From Photobacterium sp. TLY01 (GTDB taxonomy: Bacteria; Pseudomonadota; Gammaproteobacteria; Enterobacterales; Vibrionaceae), in assembly GCF_021432065.1 (NCBI RefSeq), contig NZ_CP090365.1, positions 62,001 to 126,000 on the forward strand: a stretch of 64,000 bases of DNA, in the 5' to 3' direction. This document shows positions 18,528 through 28,519 of this stretch, one piece after another. The translations under genes were made by a program, and so were the position numbers. The notes under the pieces are model-generated. The model made no database searches. It was not told the origin of the DNA and saw only the letters and a program-made list of their open reading frames with translations. Numbering within the stretch: the first letter of the stretch is position 1; the number at the start of each line of letters is the position of its first letter.

Positions 18528-21500
18528 TTACTTTTCCACTGTGATGGTTTGCGGCGTCTGCCAGTACGCCAGATGTTTTTCCGGACGATACATCGACTCA
18601 ATAAAGACAGGCGGAACCGCGAACGTGCCCGGCACTTCGGCGCGCAGAATATAGCCATAACGGGATTGCTGGCCTTTGCGCATTTCATCGGACAGCACAA
18701 AACGATCATTGCGGTATTCCTGATGATCGGCAGCCTTGAGCTCAATCCCTGCCGGCAGTACCCGTTCAATCGGCAAACCTTGGTTCAGCGCCGGGTTCTC
18801 CAGCACAAAACCGGCCGGGATCTTATCAACCAGCAAGGCATCATTGACGCGTTCGTTTAATGCGACAGTGAGTACCACAACCACCCGCTCCCCCACTTTC
18901 ACACGGTTCGATGCCAGCGGTTCGCCTTTCATGGTATAGAGTTTGCGCTCGACCTGGTCGGCATCCAGTGTATTAAATCGGTTCGCTTCATTAGCAATCC
19001 CACGATTTAACATCTGATAGCCTTGTGCCAGCACTTTCACATACACAGGCTTGTCATCCAGATTCTGGATGGTCATGTCACTCGCCAATGGCTGACTGAA
19101 CATCCCTGTCTGGCTCAACGCATGACCGCTGAAAGACAGATTGAAAATCTGGTCGCGGTTTGCCGCGTTGGTCAGGGCGGATGCCTGCACCAGAGCCGCG
19201 CGTTCCTGGGTGCTCATCCAGGGTGTATTCGCCAGATCGATCAGCTGCTCCAGATACTTGGTCTGCAGTTCCTGTGCGATGGCTTTGAGTGAGTGATCAC
19301 CGGCCATTTCCTGCAGTACCGTGACCGATTTCGCAACATCACGCAGGTTCGACCCGTAATCGCCGAAGTATCTGTGCCTGCGGTTGTAATCCCGGATGTC
19401 ATCGAGCATGTCTTTCGCCTCATCACTGGCACCGACGTTGGCATAGCTGGCCGCCAGATGCAGATAACTGAGCTGGGTCGGCAGGCTCGTCAGTTTCATG
19501 CTGTCGAGATCACTCCACTTCAGCTTACCCTGCTTGCTCATCAGGTAGGCAGCATAGGCACGCGCCACTTTGGCTGATTCTGTGTCATAGGCCAGATTTC
19601 GGGTCACGGATTCATTTCGCACATACACCATGAGGCGATTTGTGGCTTTACTCAGCATAGAAGCCGGCACCACCTCCGGAAAACGTTTGTCGGCCGCGAG
19701 CAGAAAATCGGTCACATAGGCGCTGAGCCAGGGATTTTCCCGCCCGCTGCTGTCCCACAATGAGAAACCGCCACTATTTTTCTGCATGGTTTTCAGCCGC
19801 TGCACGGCTTTTTCGATCAGCTGTTTGTCTGTTGATGACGCATCGCTTCCGTCATCATCACTGTCATAACGCGTCTGATGGGCCTGCGCTTTAAAGCGCC
19901 GCAGTTCCGGCTCATCCAGCAGAAATGGCCAGGCTTTACTGGTGGTTTGTTCGGCGCAACCGTACGGATACCGAAACAGCCCGCGAGCATGCTCCTCGGT
20001 ATTGAGTACCGGTGTCCGGCTGAAGTAAGCGTGCCCCATGCTGCCACGCACCACATCCAGGCCAGACCAAAGCTGCTCGCTGACATTGTATGTCTCTTTT
20101 GAATCCAACAGCACAGACTGCGCCTGTGTCACCCAGGGCATCACCGGGCGAACCGGAATCCCCCATGAGCGATCAACCGATATCTCCTGGTTGTTCACAC
20201 TCAGTGTCAGCGAAGCGCGGTCGGTGATCGTGGTATCTGACACACCAAAACGATAACTCTGGCTCCAGTGTTCGCCATCTTTCAGCACCAGCTCAGTCGC
20301 TGGCTGCTGGTTGAAGTTCAGTGTTTCTGAGCCCGTAATCGCCACTGACAGTGTCTGAGAGTGACCACTCACATTGTGAAGATCAACGGTAATACTGGAT
20401 TGGTCGCCAGGTACCAGAAAGCGCGGCACACTCAGTTCAGCCACCACAGGGGCGCTGATGGGTTTATCCAGTACCGCTTGCCCGACTTGCGAGCCGTTAA
20501 AGACGGTCGCCACAATCTGTGCTTCGCCGTTGTAGTCCGGGATGGCCATGTCGACCACCGCTTTGCCGTCGACCAGTTTCACCGGCCTGGTCATGAGAAT
20601 GATCGACTTGCTTTCAACCAGGCCGTCATTTTTGTTGTCTGTGTCTTCGTTGGCATCACTGCCAAACCGCGACTGTGCAAACGGATCGGGCCGCAGATCA
20701 TATAAACGCGAATACATGTCGATGACATCGGCACTGTAGCGGCGCTGACCAAAGAAATAGTCATGCGGATTCACCGGCTTGAAGCGACTCAGATTGATGA
20801 TCCCCTTATCGACCATAGACAGGGTGACCCAGGTGTCGCCACCCTGCTGGGCATCAATGTTATCGACAGTTACAGGAACAGAAAGTGTTTCTGAGGGCTG
20901 AATCAAATCGGGCAGATCCAGCGCAACATTCAGTTGTCTGCTGCTGCGATCCAATTTAAGCGGTGTGATACCGAAGTAGCGCTTGGGTGTCTGTCCATCT
21001 CTTCCCGTCAGCGTGGTGGTCAAAAAGACATCGTGACGGGCCAGCGATGCCGGAACAGGGACAGTCACAGTAACCTTGCCTGCCTGAACCGGGTAGCTTT
21101 CCGACCAGACCAGTTGATCCGCTTCCAGTGTGACCAGCAAGCTTCCGGACAGCGGTGCAGTCACAGTGACTGTGGCCTGCCCGCCGGCGGCATAAGCCGG
21201 TTTATCCGTTTGGATCACCAGATGATCCGGTTTGGCTTTCAGCTGTTCATTACCCTCATACCAACCAGCATAAAAACTGTAGCTGGACGACACACCGGTT
21301 GAGACATCCGTTACTGTCAGCAGATAGTCGCCCCACTTGGTGGAAAACGCCAAGCTTTCCGGCTGCTCACCGACTTTGATTTTCTGGCTCGATACACGCT
21401 TCCAGCGTTCCTGTTTTTTGCGCTTCCAGCCAATGCCATCCTCATAAACCCAGTAATAGGGCCCCTGGTCATAATCCATGGTGACTTCCAGTTCACCGCT

Positions 21501-23078
21501 GGTCAGTGATTGTCCATCGGCACTAAGCAGTGCAAGCTTGAACAAAGCATCAGTATTGTATGGCACAGAGACAAATTCAGGTTTAATGCCGGGAACCGGC
21601 TGGTTTTTCCATGACACGTAACTGAGCTTACGCTGTACTGCTGCGCCGCCCGACTCCAGCAAACTGAAATTGGCCACGGTTTTGACCGGACTTTTGATCT
21701 GTTTCGGATCAGGCGTTGGGAGATTGACGGTTAAGCGTCCTTCTTCCGACAGGGCGGCCTCTTTCAGTTCCTGATAATTGGCATCCAGCGTAAAAGGCAC
21801 GCCGACAGTATAATCGTCGAACTTGCCCGGAATATGAGTGACGGGCGCATAAGTCACCGCCGATTTCACTGTATTGCCAGCCGCCGGGCTGCCAAAAAGA
21901 TAGCGGCCATTCAGCTCAACCTTATTCGCCTGGCCCGCGAACACAAATGGCGCGGCGTTTTGGAATGTCAGATCCATACGCTCAGGTACAAATTCTTCGA
22001 GCTGAAATGACAATTCGCTTATCGGGTCTGGCGCGGTCGGATCTAAACGGACTTCGATACGGTATCGCCCGGTTTTCCAATTCGCTTCTGTCTCAAGCTG
22101 ACGGAAATAATACCCCTCGGCCTGAGGCTGTAATTGCTCCTTTAAAATTTCTTCATTCCAGGGATTCACCACAGACAAGGAAACAGGTCGCGAAGATAAT
22201 GCCTTGCCGTCTTTATCACGCAGCAGAATGTTTACTGGCAGGCTCTCACCGGGTTTTACCAAATCGCGATTACTGTAGATATAGGCTTCTGTCGCCTGAT
22301 ATTTTCGTCCGCCAACAGCACTGTCTGCCAAATCCAGCGGCGCTTCTCGCAATGGTAGAATCGCTATTTCTTCTTTCGCCGTTCCGCTATCATTGCGGCT
22401 TGTCACCCGGGCGATCACAATATCTTTGCGCTGAGTCTGGATATCGAAACGGGCAACCCCGTGCAGATCAACAGGCTGGCTGTCGAGTAAGGCGTTGTTG
22501 CGGTAAATCTCTACCACACCTTGTGTCAGCGCATCGCCCGTTGAGAGCCTGGCAAGGCTAAAGGCGGCCTGTCGGGTATTGATTCTGGCCTGAATACCAA
22601 CATCAGTCAGCAGCATATGCTTGGCTTTCACGCGGTAAAACGTTCCTGGCGCTTTAATCACCACTATGTACCAACCGGCATCCAGGGAATGCGGGATCGG
22701 CAGTCGGGCTGGAGTCTGGACGTCTTTCTCGCTGGGCGGCAGTGTATAGCGATCTGAAAACACACTTTTATAGGCATGCTTAATATTGTCCAGATCATAA
22801 CTGGATAATTTGTCTTGAAGATAATGCCTGTTCAGCAATTGTCCCGGCTCCGTTACCTGTAATATCTCGATATCCACATAATCAAGATTGATAAAATTAA
22901 CAGGAATTGATTGCTGACTGGATTGCGGAACCAATGGCCCGCTGCCAACAAATAACACATCCGGTGTTTGCTGTGATGTTTCGTTATCCGTTTCCGCATA
23001 ACTGAATAACGAAAAGAGCGACAGACACAACAACAGCCAACCTTGCCGCCATTGCGCTAAATGAATTGATATAACCAT
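18528..23078 (-). CDS. yfhM: Bacterial alpha-2-macroglobulin (YfhM-like)
   Basis: 1516 residues. The N-terminal signal sequence ends near LFSLFSYA. The central bait and macroglobulin-like repeats are followed by the thioester motif YGCAEQTTSKAW (Cys1041), and the complement-like C-terminal part ends in LRAEVPGTFAVPPVFIESM. The intact thioester indicates a covalent protease trap, as in E. coli ECAM. E. coli's protein is a lipoprotein of 1653 residues. Here I see no lipobox (the only early Cys is inside LLLCLSLF) and the protein is shorter, so it is probably soluble in the periplasm and may lack an N-terminal domain. Cotranscribed with pbpC. AAGGA lies 14 bases before the ATG, a loose fit. Confidence 0.92.
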   Translation of the reverse strand: MVISIHLAQWRQGWLLLCLSLFSLFSYAETDNETSQQTPDVLFVGSGPLVPQSSQQSIPVNFINLDYVDIEILQVTEPGQLLNRHYLQDKLSSYDLDNIKHAYKSVFSDRYTLPPSEKDVQTPARLPIPHSLDAGWYIVVIKAPGTFYRVKAKHMLLTDVGIQARINTRQAAFSLARLSTGDALTQGVVEIYRNNALLDSQPVDLHGVARFDIQTQRKDIVIARVTSRNDSGTAKEEIAILPLREAPLDLADSAVGGRKYQATEAYIYSNRDLVKPGESLPVNILLRDKDGKALSSRPVSLSVVNPWNEEILKEQLQPQAEGYYFRQLETEANWKTGRYRIEVRLDPTAPDPISELSFQLEEFVPERMDLTFQNAAPFVFAGQANKVELNGRYLFGSPAAGNTVKSAVTYAPVTHIPGKFDDYTVGVPFTLDANYQELKEAALSEEGRLTVNLPTPDPKQIKSPVKTVANFSLLESGGAAVQRKLSYVSWKNQPVPGIKPEFVSVPYNTDALFKLALLSADGQSLTSGELEVTMDYDQGPYYWVYEDGIGWKRKKQERWKRVSSQKIKVGEQPESLAFSTKWGDYLLTVTDVSTGVSSSYSFYAGWYEGNEQLKAKPDHLVIQTDKPAYAAGGQATVTVTAPLSGSLLVTLEADQLVWSESYPVQAGKVTVTVPVPASLARHDVFLTTTLTGRDGQTPKRYFGITPLKLDRSSRQLNVALDLPDLIQPSETLSVPVTVDNIDAQQGGDTWVTLSMVDKGIINLSRFKPVNPHDYFFGQRRYSADVIDMYSRLYDLRPDPFAQSRFGSDANEDTDNKNDGLVESKSIILMTRPVKLVDGKAVVDMAIPDYNGEAQIVATVFNGSQVGQAVLDKPISAPVVAELSVPRFLVPGDQSSITVDLHNVSGHSQTLSVAITGSETLNFNQQPATELVLKDGEHWSQSYRFGVSDTTITDRASLTLSVNNQEISVDRSWGIPVRPVMPWVTQAQSVLLDSKETYNVSEQLWSGLDVVRGSMGHAYFSRTPVLNTEEHARGLFRYPYGCAEQTTSKAWPFLLDEPELRRFKAQAHQTRYDSDDDGSDASSTDKQLIEKAVQRLKTMQKNSGGFSLWDSSGRENPWLSAYVTDFLLAADKRFPEVVPASMLSKATNRLMVYVRNESVTRNLAYDTESAKVARAYAAYLMSKQGKLKWSDLDSMKLTSLPTQLSYLHLAASYANVGASDEAKDMLDDIRDYNRRHRYFGDYGSNLRDVAKSVTVLQEMAGDHSLKAIAQELQTKYLEQLIDLANTPWMSTQERAALVQASALTNAANRDQIFNLSFSGHALSQTGMFSQPLASDMTIQNLDDKPVYVKVLAQGYQMLNRGIANEANRFNTLDADQVERKLYTMKGEPLASNRVKVGERVVVVLTVALNERVNDALLVDKIPAGFVLENPALNQGLPIERVLPAGIELKAADHQEYRNDRFVLSDEMRKGQQSRYGYILRAEVPGTFAVPPVFIESMYRPEKHLAYWQTPQTITVEK

Positions 23079-23244
23079 AAATTATTATTCTGTCCTTACC
23101 AACGTGAGTCGTGAAATATTGCTTTTATGTTCGCTATGCGCGTTATTCTATCCCGAGCTGAATCAACAATGCTGCGATTAATAATAAAAACGACCACTGG
23201 CCCGCAAATACAAAGCCGGTCATTCGCAATCAGTTATGACGATC

Positions 23245-23272
23245 GAAAAAACGCTGGCACAGTGTCCAGCGT
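23245..23272 (-). terminator. Rho-independent terminator of the polysaccharide deacetylase gene
   Basis: ACGCTGG (23251-23257) pairs with CCAGCGT (23266-23272). On the minus strand the stem is followed by TTTTTT. It starts 10 bases after the stop at 23283. Confidence 0.85.
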
Positions 23273-23282
23273 CTTTCGCTGT

Positions 23283-24341
23283 TTATGAACACGACCGCCA
23301 TTTCAGCCCGGCCTGATGGACCATGTCGTCAAGTTCATTCAACACAACCGTCGCGTGAGGGTGAATGTCATGGAAAAGCACGATTCCCTTGCGCCATAAC
23401 AACATCAATGTCATGACACGATCCGCAACCTGCCGGGATGACAGACGGGCATTCCAGTCCTGGCTGTCAATCGTCCACAGATAAACAGGTTTGCCCTGAC
23501 GTTGTAACCACTGTGACAGCGCCAGGCTGCGCATACCATAAGGCGGGCGGAAAGCGGAGTCTGAAGGCAGGGAAGCCAATTGCGCCATGACCTGATCCGT
23601 GCTGTGAATGGAGTCTTTCGATTTATCCAGCACCTTGTGTGCATGGTGTCGCCACCCGTGCGAGCCAAGACACTGCGACTGATACCAGTGCTTTTGTTCA
23701 GCCGGAACCAACTTACTCCCCTGCACAAAGAAATAAGCCTGAATACCTCTGTAATTCAGCTGATGAATCAGTGTCTGGGTGCGGGTCGGATGCGGGCCGT
23801 CATCGTAGGTCAGCAGAAACTCGCCGTCTTCAAAGCGTTCACCCGTCACCTCATTGTCATTATGAGTCAGAATTTCACTGCTGATGCGGGGAAACAGTGC
23901 CGCCAGACGGACCTGCTCAAACAAATAATAGTGATAGAACTGCTCACTGGATTCACGCCATTTACTGTTAAAAACCGGCAGGCGTTCCTCCGCGATCCTG
24001 ACCAGATCGTCCCAATGCTTCACTGACTGATTGTGAGCGGCTAAGCGATACCCTTGCAGCATTCGCAGCTGCGTTTTGGTACGCCATCTTGCAACAGAGT
24101 CAACACTCACCTGCTTCACACCGGTAAAACGAGAGATGTCCTCTTCGCTTGCCAGCGGTACTTTCGCCATCACATGGACAAACTGCAGTATCTCTGCGGC
24201 AGAAGCCCGGTCAAAGGCCGCTTGTGAGTGAATCACTTCAGGCCATAAGTTTCTGTCTGTTGTGGCAACTTTATTTGGCCCGGCAGCATAAAGCAAACCC
24301 GGCCATAAACAGACCAGCAACACCAAGCGAATAATTTTCAT
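23283..24341 (-). CDS. Secreted polysaccharide deacetylase (NodB domain)
   Basis: 352 residues with a signal peptide (about 1-20, LLYAAG). An uncharacterised helical N-terminal half (about 25-165) precedes a NodB-homology domain: TYDDGPHP (catalytic Asp and metal Asp), SHGWRHHAH (metal histidines), RPPYGMRSL, WTIDSQDW and VLFHDIHPHA. It should remove N- or O-acetyl groups from a polysaccharide in the periplasm or outside the cell. The upstream gene is 173 bases away; a terminator separates it from the alpha-2-macroglobulin gene, so it is probably its own unit. The substrate (peptidoglycan, chitin-derived glycan or exopolysaccharide) cannot be told. Confidence 0.85.
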   Translation of the reverse strand: MKIIRLVLLVCLWPGLLYAAGPNKVATTDRNLWPEVIHSQAAFDRASAAEILQFVHVMAKVPLASEEDISRFTGVKQVSVDSVARWRTKTQLRMLQGYRLAAHNQSVKHWDDLVRIAEERLPVFNSKWRESSEQFYHYYLFEQVRLAALFPRISSEILTHNDNEVTGERFEDGEFLLTYDDGPHPTRTQTLIHQLNYRGIQAYFFVQGSKLVPAEQKHWYQSQCLGSHGWRHHAHKVLDKSKDSIHSTDQVMAQLASLPSDSAFRPPYGMRSLALSQWLQRQGKPVYLWTIDSQDWNARLSSRQVADRVMTLMLLWRKGIVLFHDIHPHATVVLNELDDMVHQAGLKWRSCS

Positions 24342-24514
24342 GAGATATCCGACCTAATTACATCATGACGACTTGCGCCGAAAAGCAGATCTGGACACGT
24401 TAGCCAGAAAGCACATCCCAAGCGACTTCAGCTCGCTGGGTATAATGGTATAAACGGCATAAGCATGCAGACACTTAAGAATTTCCTCAAGCAATGCGAG
24501 AAATTGCTCACGGC

Positions 24515-25054
24515 TCAATTCAGGCAACGCTGTTCAAGCGCTTCAAAAACTTCCTGGCTTAAACTTTGCCGGGTCATCCCGGAAGTGCCTGCATTTCGCT
24601 CGTAGTCAAAAATCACATGTTCGAGCCTGCCATTTTTCGTCAGAATCTGAATTTCATACTGAGTATTGCTGATACGGTGCAGACCGCACACCAGCTTTCG
24701 CCGCGGGTTCAGATGTAATCCCTTCATTTCCCAGTCCGCTTCCTGAGAAAACAACCGCGCTTTCGGATCATATAAGAACACTTCAGATAACTGATTGGCT
24801 CCCAGGTTATCGTCAATCACCAAATCAGGATGCCCGTCAAAGTTGATATCCAAAAAGCGGGCACTGTAATCCAGATACTCAATGTCGTGGGGCACCGGGA
24901 TGGATTGCATCCGCCCATCAGCAAACTGAACGCTGACCGCATGCTCACCAATCTCGACTGACCTCACCAAAGCCACCGGTTGTTTCCCGGCTGTGGTTTC
25001 AGACCAGACAACAGCACTGAACATCAAACTCAGCGTCGTGAATAAATGCTTCAT
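24515..25054 (-). CDS. Secreted hypothetical protein with an FG-GAP/XAC2610-like segment
   Basis: 179 residues with a signal peptide of about 18 residues (SAVVWS). The centre, FLDINFDGHPDLVIDDNLG, resembles calcium-binding FG-GAP/XAC2610-type repeats, and the sequence then names a likely beta-rich fold. Two cysteines (in KLVCGLH and EQRCLN) may form a disulfide. It lies six bases after the gene at 25061-25855 and appears to be the last member of a four-gene unit of secreted proteins. Function unknown. Confidence 0.7.
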   Translation of the reverse strand: MKHLFTTLSLMFSAVVWSETTAGKQPVALVRSVEIGEHAVSVQFADGRMQSIPVPHDIEYLDYSARFLDINFDGHPDLVIDDNLGANQLSEVFLYDPKARLFSQEADWEMKGLHLNPRRKLVCGLHRISNTQYEIQILTKNGRLEHVIFDYERNAGTSGMTRQSLSQEVFEALEQRCLN

Positions 25055-25060
25055 GGTGAA

Positions 25061-25855
25061 CTACCTGCATGCCGATTCAAAAAGCCATTGTGATTGCAGA
25101 CTGACCCGAAGCTGGTGCGCTTGCGAATCAATCTGGTACTTGTAATGACCGCGCTGGAACGATAAGTCAATCGCACCGGGACTGGTCAACGTTTTTGCCA
25201 CTGTGAGTTCCTGCGTGCCCGCTTTAGAAAACCTGTAAATCAACGCCTGATCTTGCTCACAGAAACAAACGCTAGCCACACGCTCACGCCCGATCTCACA
25301 CAGATAGACATAACTTTCCCCATCCAGACAACCTGCGTTGGTAGCATGCCCGATACGATTCAATAAAGAAAAATTTTGCTCGTCAAAGAGTTGGGCCGGA
25401 GAATAGCGGCTGATATCCAGAGGCAAGTTGTACAGCGTGGATAAAAGATTCACATCCCTTGTGGAACGTATTCGATCCAAATCCACAGCCAGAGGCTCCA
25501 AAACCTGCTGTTCAAGCATTCGGAAATCTGGCAGGAATGGATGCCGGGTGAAAGACACTTGTGCAGCAATAGCAAGCGGACCGGCCGTATTGATGTAATA
25601 GCCGGTTGAATACTTGCCCCGGTCATGCACCACAGTCAGCTTTTGCAGTTGATCACTGTCACGATACACCGCTTCTGTTTGAACACCGCCACACCAGGTT
25701 CCCCATAATTGCGTTTCAAGCACTTGTCCCTGTGAACTGAGCTGTATCGCACAATAGGGTTCGCCATTGTCGCGGCGATTCTCTGTTTGTACTTCCAGCG
25801 CTGACGCCGGCGCTGACAACAACACAATGCCCAGCCAGAAGATACGTAACATCAT
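25061..25855 (-). CDS. Secreted hypothetical protein
   Basis: 264 residues with a signal peptide (about 1-19, SAPASA). The mature part has seven cysteines (including WCGG, GCLDGE, LCEIG and the close pair in SVCFCEQD), suggesting disulfide bonds in the periplasm. I do not recognise a family. It lies six bases upstream of the gene at 24515-25054 and 73 bases downstream of the gene at 25929-26714, in the same direction, so the proteins probably act together. Confidence 0.7.
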   Translation of the reverse strand: MMLRIFWLGIVLLSAPASALEVQTENRRDNGEPYCAIQLSSQGQVLETQLWGTWCGGVQTEAVYRDSDQLQKLTVVHDRGKYSTGYYINTAGPLAIAAQVSFTRHPFLPDFRMLEQQVLEPLAVDLDRIRSTRDVNLLSTLYNLPLDISRYSPAQLFDEQNFSLLNRIGHATNAGCLDGESYVYLCEIGRERVASVCFCEQDQALIYRFSKAGTQELTVAKTLTSPGAIDLSFQRGHYKYQIDSQAHQLRVSLQSQWLFESACR

Positions 25856-25928
25856 CCTTCGTCACCGAATTCACAGGCATCAAACAAGACTGGCAACAGG
25901 TAATCCTGTGCGCCTTCTGTCCCGCAAA

Positions 25929-26714
25929 TCACGGCCATTCTTTAAATCCCTGATAGGCTTTTCCGTCAAATTTCAGTGTCTGTTCAAAACTCCAGGCTTT
26001 TTCATAAACATCTGAAAAATATTGATCGCTCATCTTATCTTTCACTTTTGTCGTCAGTTTTAAATCACGGTATCCATGGGAGATTTTATTTCCGATATTG
26101 ATATAGACTTTGGCCTGATGAATCGGGACAGGCTCATCGGTCACTGAAAAATGGCCTTCCTGATTCGTCCAGTAATTCATCGGCAAACTTTTCAGTACAG
26201 GCTGTAACTTTTCCTGCTCGCGCACAAAGAGCGTCATATAGCCAGACGCCCCACCCTCTGCATACCGGGAAGCATGGCCAATATCTAACCGAACCCCGAA
26301 GGCTCTGGTCTCATCGTTCAGATAATAACGCGCGGTATCCAGCCAGATCTGATCACTATCAATCCGAATTCCCCCTTCATCGCCAACTGAACCGGTATAA
26401 GCAGAAACCACCTGATGCGTTGTTGTATCAACCAAGACAACGCGCCAGAGGTACTGAGATGAGTCATCGAGCGGATCCATAAAACGGCGCTGAAAATTTG
26501 ACCCCAACATGATGTCTGGCTCTCCCGGTAAGCGCTTACACGCAACCGAGCTGAAATTATCCTCATTCCATTCAGAATCATTCTGATTGCGGGCATCAGA
26601 CTTCAATACCGACATCATGGCATTACTGCATAACTGGGTTTGCGCGGCCTGTGCCGAACCCGCCCACACCGAAACAAAGAGGGGGGCAGACACCATCAAT
26701 TTCAATCGTTTCAT
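25929..26714 (-). CDS. Secreted hypothetical protein
   Basis: 261 residues with a signal peptide (about 1-23, GSAQAA). The body contains a beta-rich region (LWRVVLVDTTTHQVVSAYTG, then SDQIWLDTARYYLNDE) that resembles proteins handling oxidative or envelope damage only in general character; I cannot assign a family. Two cysteines. Its start overlaps the stop of the 96-residue gene upstream by four bases (ATGA), so the two are translationally coupled. Confidence 0.7.
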   Translation of the reverse strand: MKRLKLMVSAPLFVSVWAGSAQAAQTQLCSNAMMSVLKSDARNQNDSEWNEDNFSSVACKRLPGEPDIMLGSNFQRRFMDPLDDSSQYLWRVVLVDTTTHQVVSAYTGSVGDEGGIRIDSDQIWLDTARYYLNDETRAFGVRLDIGHASRYAEGGASGYMTLFVREQEKLQPVLKSLPMNYWTNQEGHFSVTDEPVPIHQAKVYINIGNKISHGYRDLKLTTKVKDKMSDQYFSDVYEKAWSFEQTLKFDGKAYQGFKEWP

Positions 26715-27001
26715 GATTTATTGACCTTCAAAGCTTGAATGTGCTGGTAGAGCGCAGTCACCCGCTTGATATCCGGCACATACTCGCATTCCAGAAATGC
26801 ATCCTTCACGGTATCACCTTCTGTAAACACGTGATTCACCAAAAGCGCCTCATCATCGATAAAGCTGAATGTATAATAGTTATATTCTGCAGTTGCTATT
26901 TTCAGAAAACCTAAGGGATCCATGGTGACTGATTCGGAAGTCACCTTATTTTCGACGGCCAATGCATCATTTCTGTAAATCTGTAGCTCTTTTCTTTTCA
27001 A
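26711..27001 (-). CDS. Small hypothetical protein, first gene of a secreted-protein operon
   Basis: 96 residues with no signal peptide or membrane segment, probably cytoplasmic. It contains an acidic centre (FSFIDDEALLVNH, EGDTVKDAFLECEYVPD) and a C-terminal helix. The four-base overlap with the following secreted-protein gene supports it as real. No family recognised. It might be an accessory or immunity-like partner of the exported proteins, but nothing in the sequence shows that. Confidence 0.6.
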   Translation of the reverse strand: MKRKELQIYRNDALAVENKVTSESVTMDPLGFLKIATAEYNYYTFSFIDDEALLVNHVFTEGDTVKDAFLECEYVPDIKRVTALYQHIQALKVNKS

Positions 27002-27269
27002 ATCGAAGTGTCAGATCTGGTCTGAACTAGTACAACTAAGTCATGCTTTTGATTAATGGTAGAGCGAGTTTCTTCAACAACAGATAAATGTTCAATGAGA
27101 GTCATATTTGTGTAGGGGTTACTGCAAAAACCCATTAGATCAGTAACATGGCATGCTCTCAACTGGTATTAACGAAGTGTGATCCCACCTTGAAATTCAC
27201 CGTACCACTTCACCGTCGAAATGACAGGCTAATAAGTAATTTAATCAGGCGGATTTCATGTGACTTAGC

Positions 27270-27279
27270 CAAAATCGAC
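27270..27279. repeat. Left target-site duplication of the ISAs1 element
   Basis: CAAAATCGAC, identical to 28520-28529 on the other side of the element. ISAs1-family elements make duplications of this length. Confidence 0.85.
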
Positions 27280-28519
27280 CAGGGCGAGAGCACTTATGCT
27301 CATTTTTTATCCAAACCTTGGATTCCCGCCAATATTACTTGCTCCAAATAGGCAATATTCATGGCAGCTATTTTCTGCTTTCGCCTAATACTCGCCTTTT
27401 TGCTTGTTACTAATCAAAGCATGTTAAGAGCCATGTGACGTACACCAGCCAGAAGTTCGGCGGCATTGCCGCGATAGATTTGGCAAGCATCTTCATTCAT
27501 TGTGACATCGAGCACCCAGTGCAACCGATTTTCGATTTCCCAGTGACCTCGGACTGCATCGGCAAAACGCTCGGGGGTTAGCACCGCAGAGCTAATGTAG
27601 TAGCGGTACTCCAGCGACTCTTTCCCAGTTGAGTCAATACGATAGCCAATACCAACACCGATGCTTTGAAGCTCTTTCCAATCAGGGAAATCTGTCGTCA
27701 GCTCCTGCGCTGACATGACATGGTACTCGCGCGCTTCAATACGCCCATGTCTGCGCTTGATGTCACACGCTGAGCTTTTTTCGAGCAATGACGCCAATAC
27801 TTTTTGTACCGCTTTAGCCAGGCTTTTTTGGGTGCCTTTGACTGCCAATAGGTAATCGCCACCTTGCTCAACTACCTGCTTGGCGATATCGGTTTGACAA
27901 CCCATCGCATTGATAGAGACAAGACAACCTTTGATATCTAACAGCTTGAGCAGCTCAGGGATGGCGTTGATTTCATTGGACTTATCTTGGGTTTTAACTT
28001 GTCCCATGACAACGCCGTTGGCTGTCGCAAAAGCACTGACCATGTGGAGCGTTGATTGCCGATCTTCTCGGTTGTAGGAGCTGCGTAACACCTTGCCGTC
28101 AATAGCAATAAGCTCGCCATTCGAATGGACGTTGGTTGCCTGCATCCATTTTAAAAAGCAATCTTGAAACTGGTCAGGTTCAATGGAATAAACAACCCTG
28201 GCAATAGTGCCATGGACTGGGATGCCCTGGCGAAAAAGTCCTTGTCCTGTAGTCAATCGAGGTGAGCTTCGCCAAAGTCTTCGATATCTTCCCAGCCCTC
28301 CATGCCTGCAATAGTGGCGCATACGGTCAGAAACAAAATGTCGAACAGTGGGTACGATATTTTTGCTGACTGTCGTGGGTCTTGAATAACTGAAAAGAAT
28401 TGAGAAAAAGCATCGATACGCATCAGGAACTCCCGTAAAAATGGGAGTATATGATCACAACCAGCCCTGATCGTCAAACTGATCTATTTTGTTCAAAAAA
28501 CGTTCGTGATCTTGCCCTG
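27280..28519 (-). mobile_element. ISAs1-family insertion sequence, 1240 bp, inactive
   Basis: The ends are CAGGGCGAGAGCAC on the left and, reading inward from the right, CAGGGCAAGATCAC: 12 of 14 bases match. The element is bounded by a perfect 10-bp direct repeat (CAAAATCGAC at 27270-27279 and 28520-28529). It carries one transposase gene, broken by several lesions. The intact duplication shows simple insertion with no later rearrangement of the flanks. Confidence 0.9.
27300..28423 (-). pseudogene. ISAs1-family transposase, degraded
   Basis: The intact gene would encode about 374 residues, from [10 protein letters not shown] at 28423 to the TGA at 27300-27302. I see four changes. First, a TGA at 28253-28255 falls after GEAHLD, where the family has a tryptophan codon. 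Second, one base is missing in the A-run at 28233-28237 (T-run on the coding strand), shifting the frame before RQGIPVHGTIARV. Third, the second catalytic aspartate of the DDE triad is Asn (SINAMGCQ, codon at 27909-27911) where the family has DAMGCQ. Fourth, a TGA at 27414-27416 after ALNML is followed by 37 further family-like residues (ASIRRKQKIAAMN). The first aspartate (AIDGKVLR) and the glutamate (GHWEIENRLHW) remain. Confidence 0.88.

Noticed and set aside
21947..22561. A 204-residue plus-strand open frame inside the alpha-2-macroglobulin gene
   Set aside because: Shadow of the opposite-strand gene, with no ribosome site and no recognisable domain.
27148..27351. A 67-residue plus-strand frame running into the left end of the ISAs1 element
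   Set aside because: It crosses the insertion boundary, has no ribosome site and encodes no recognisable protein.
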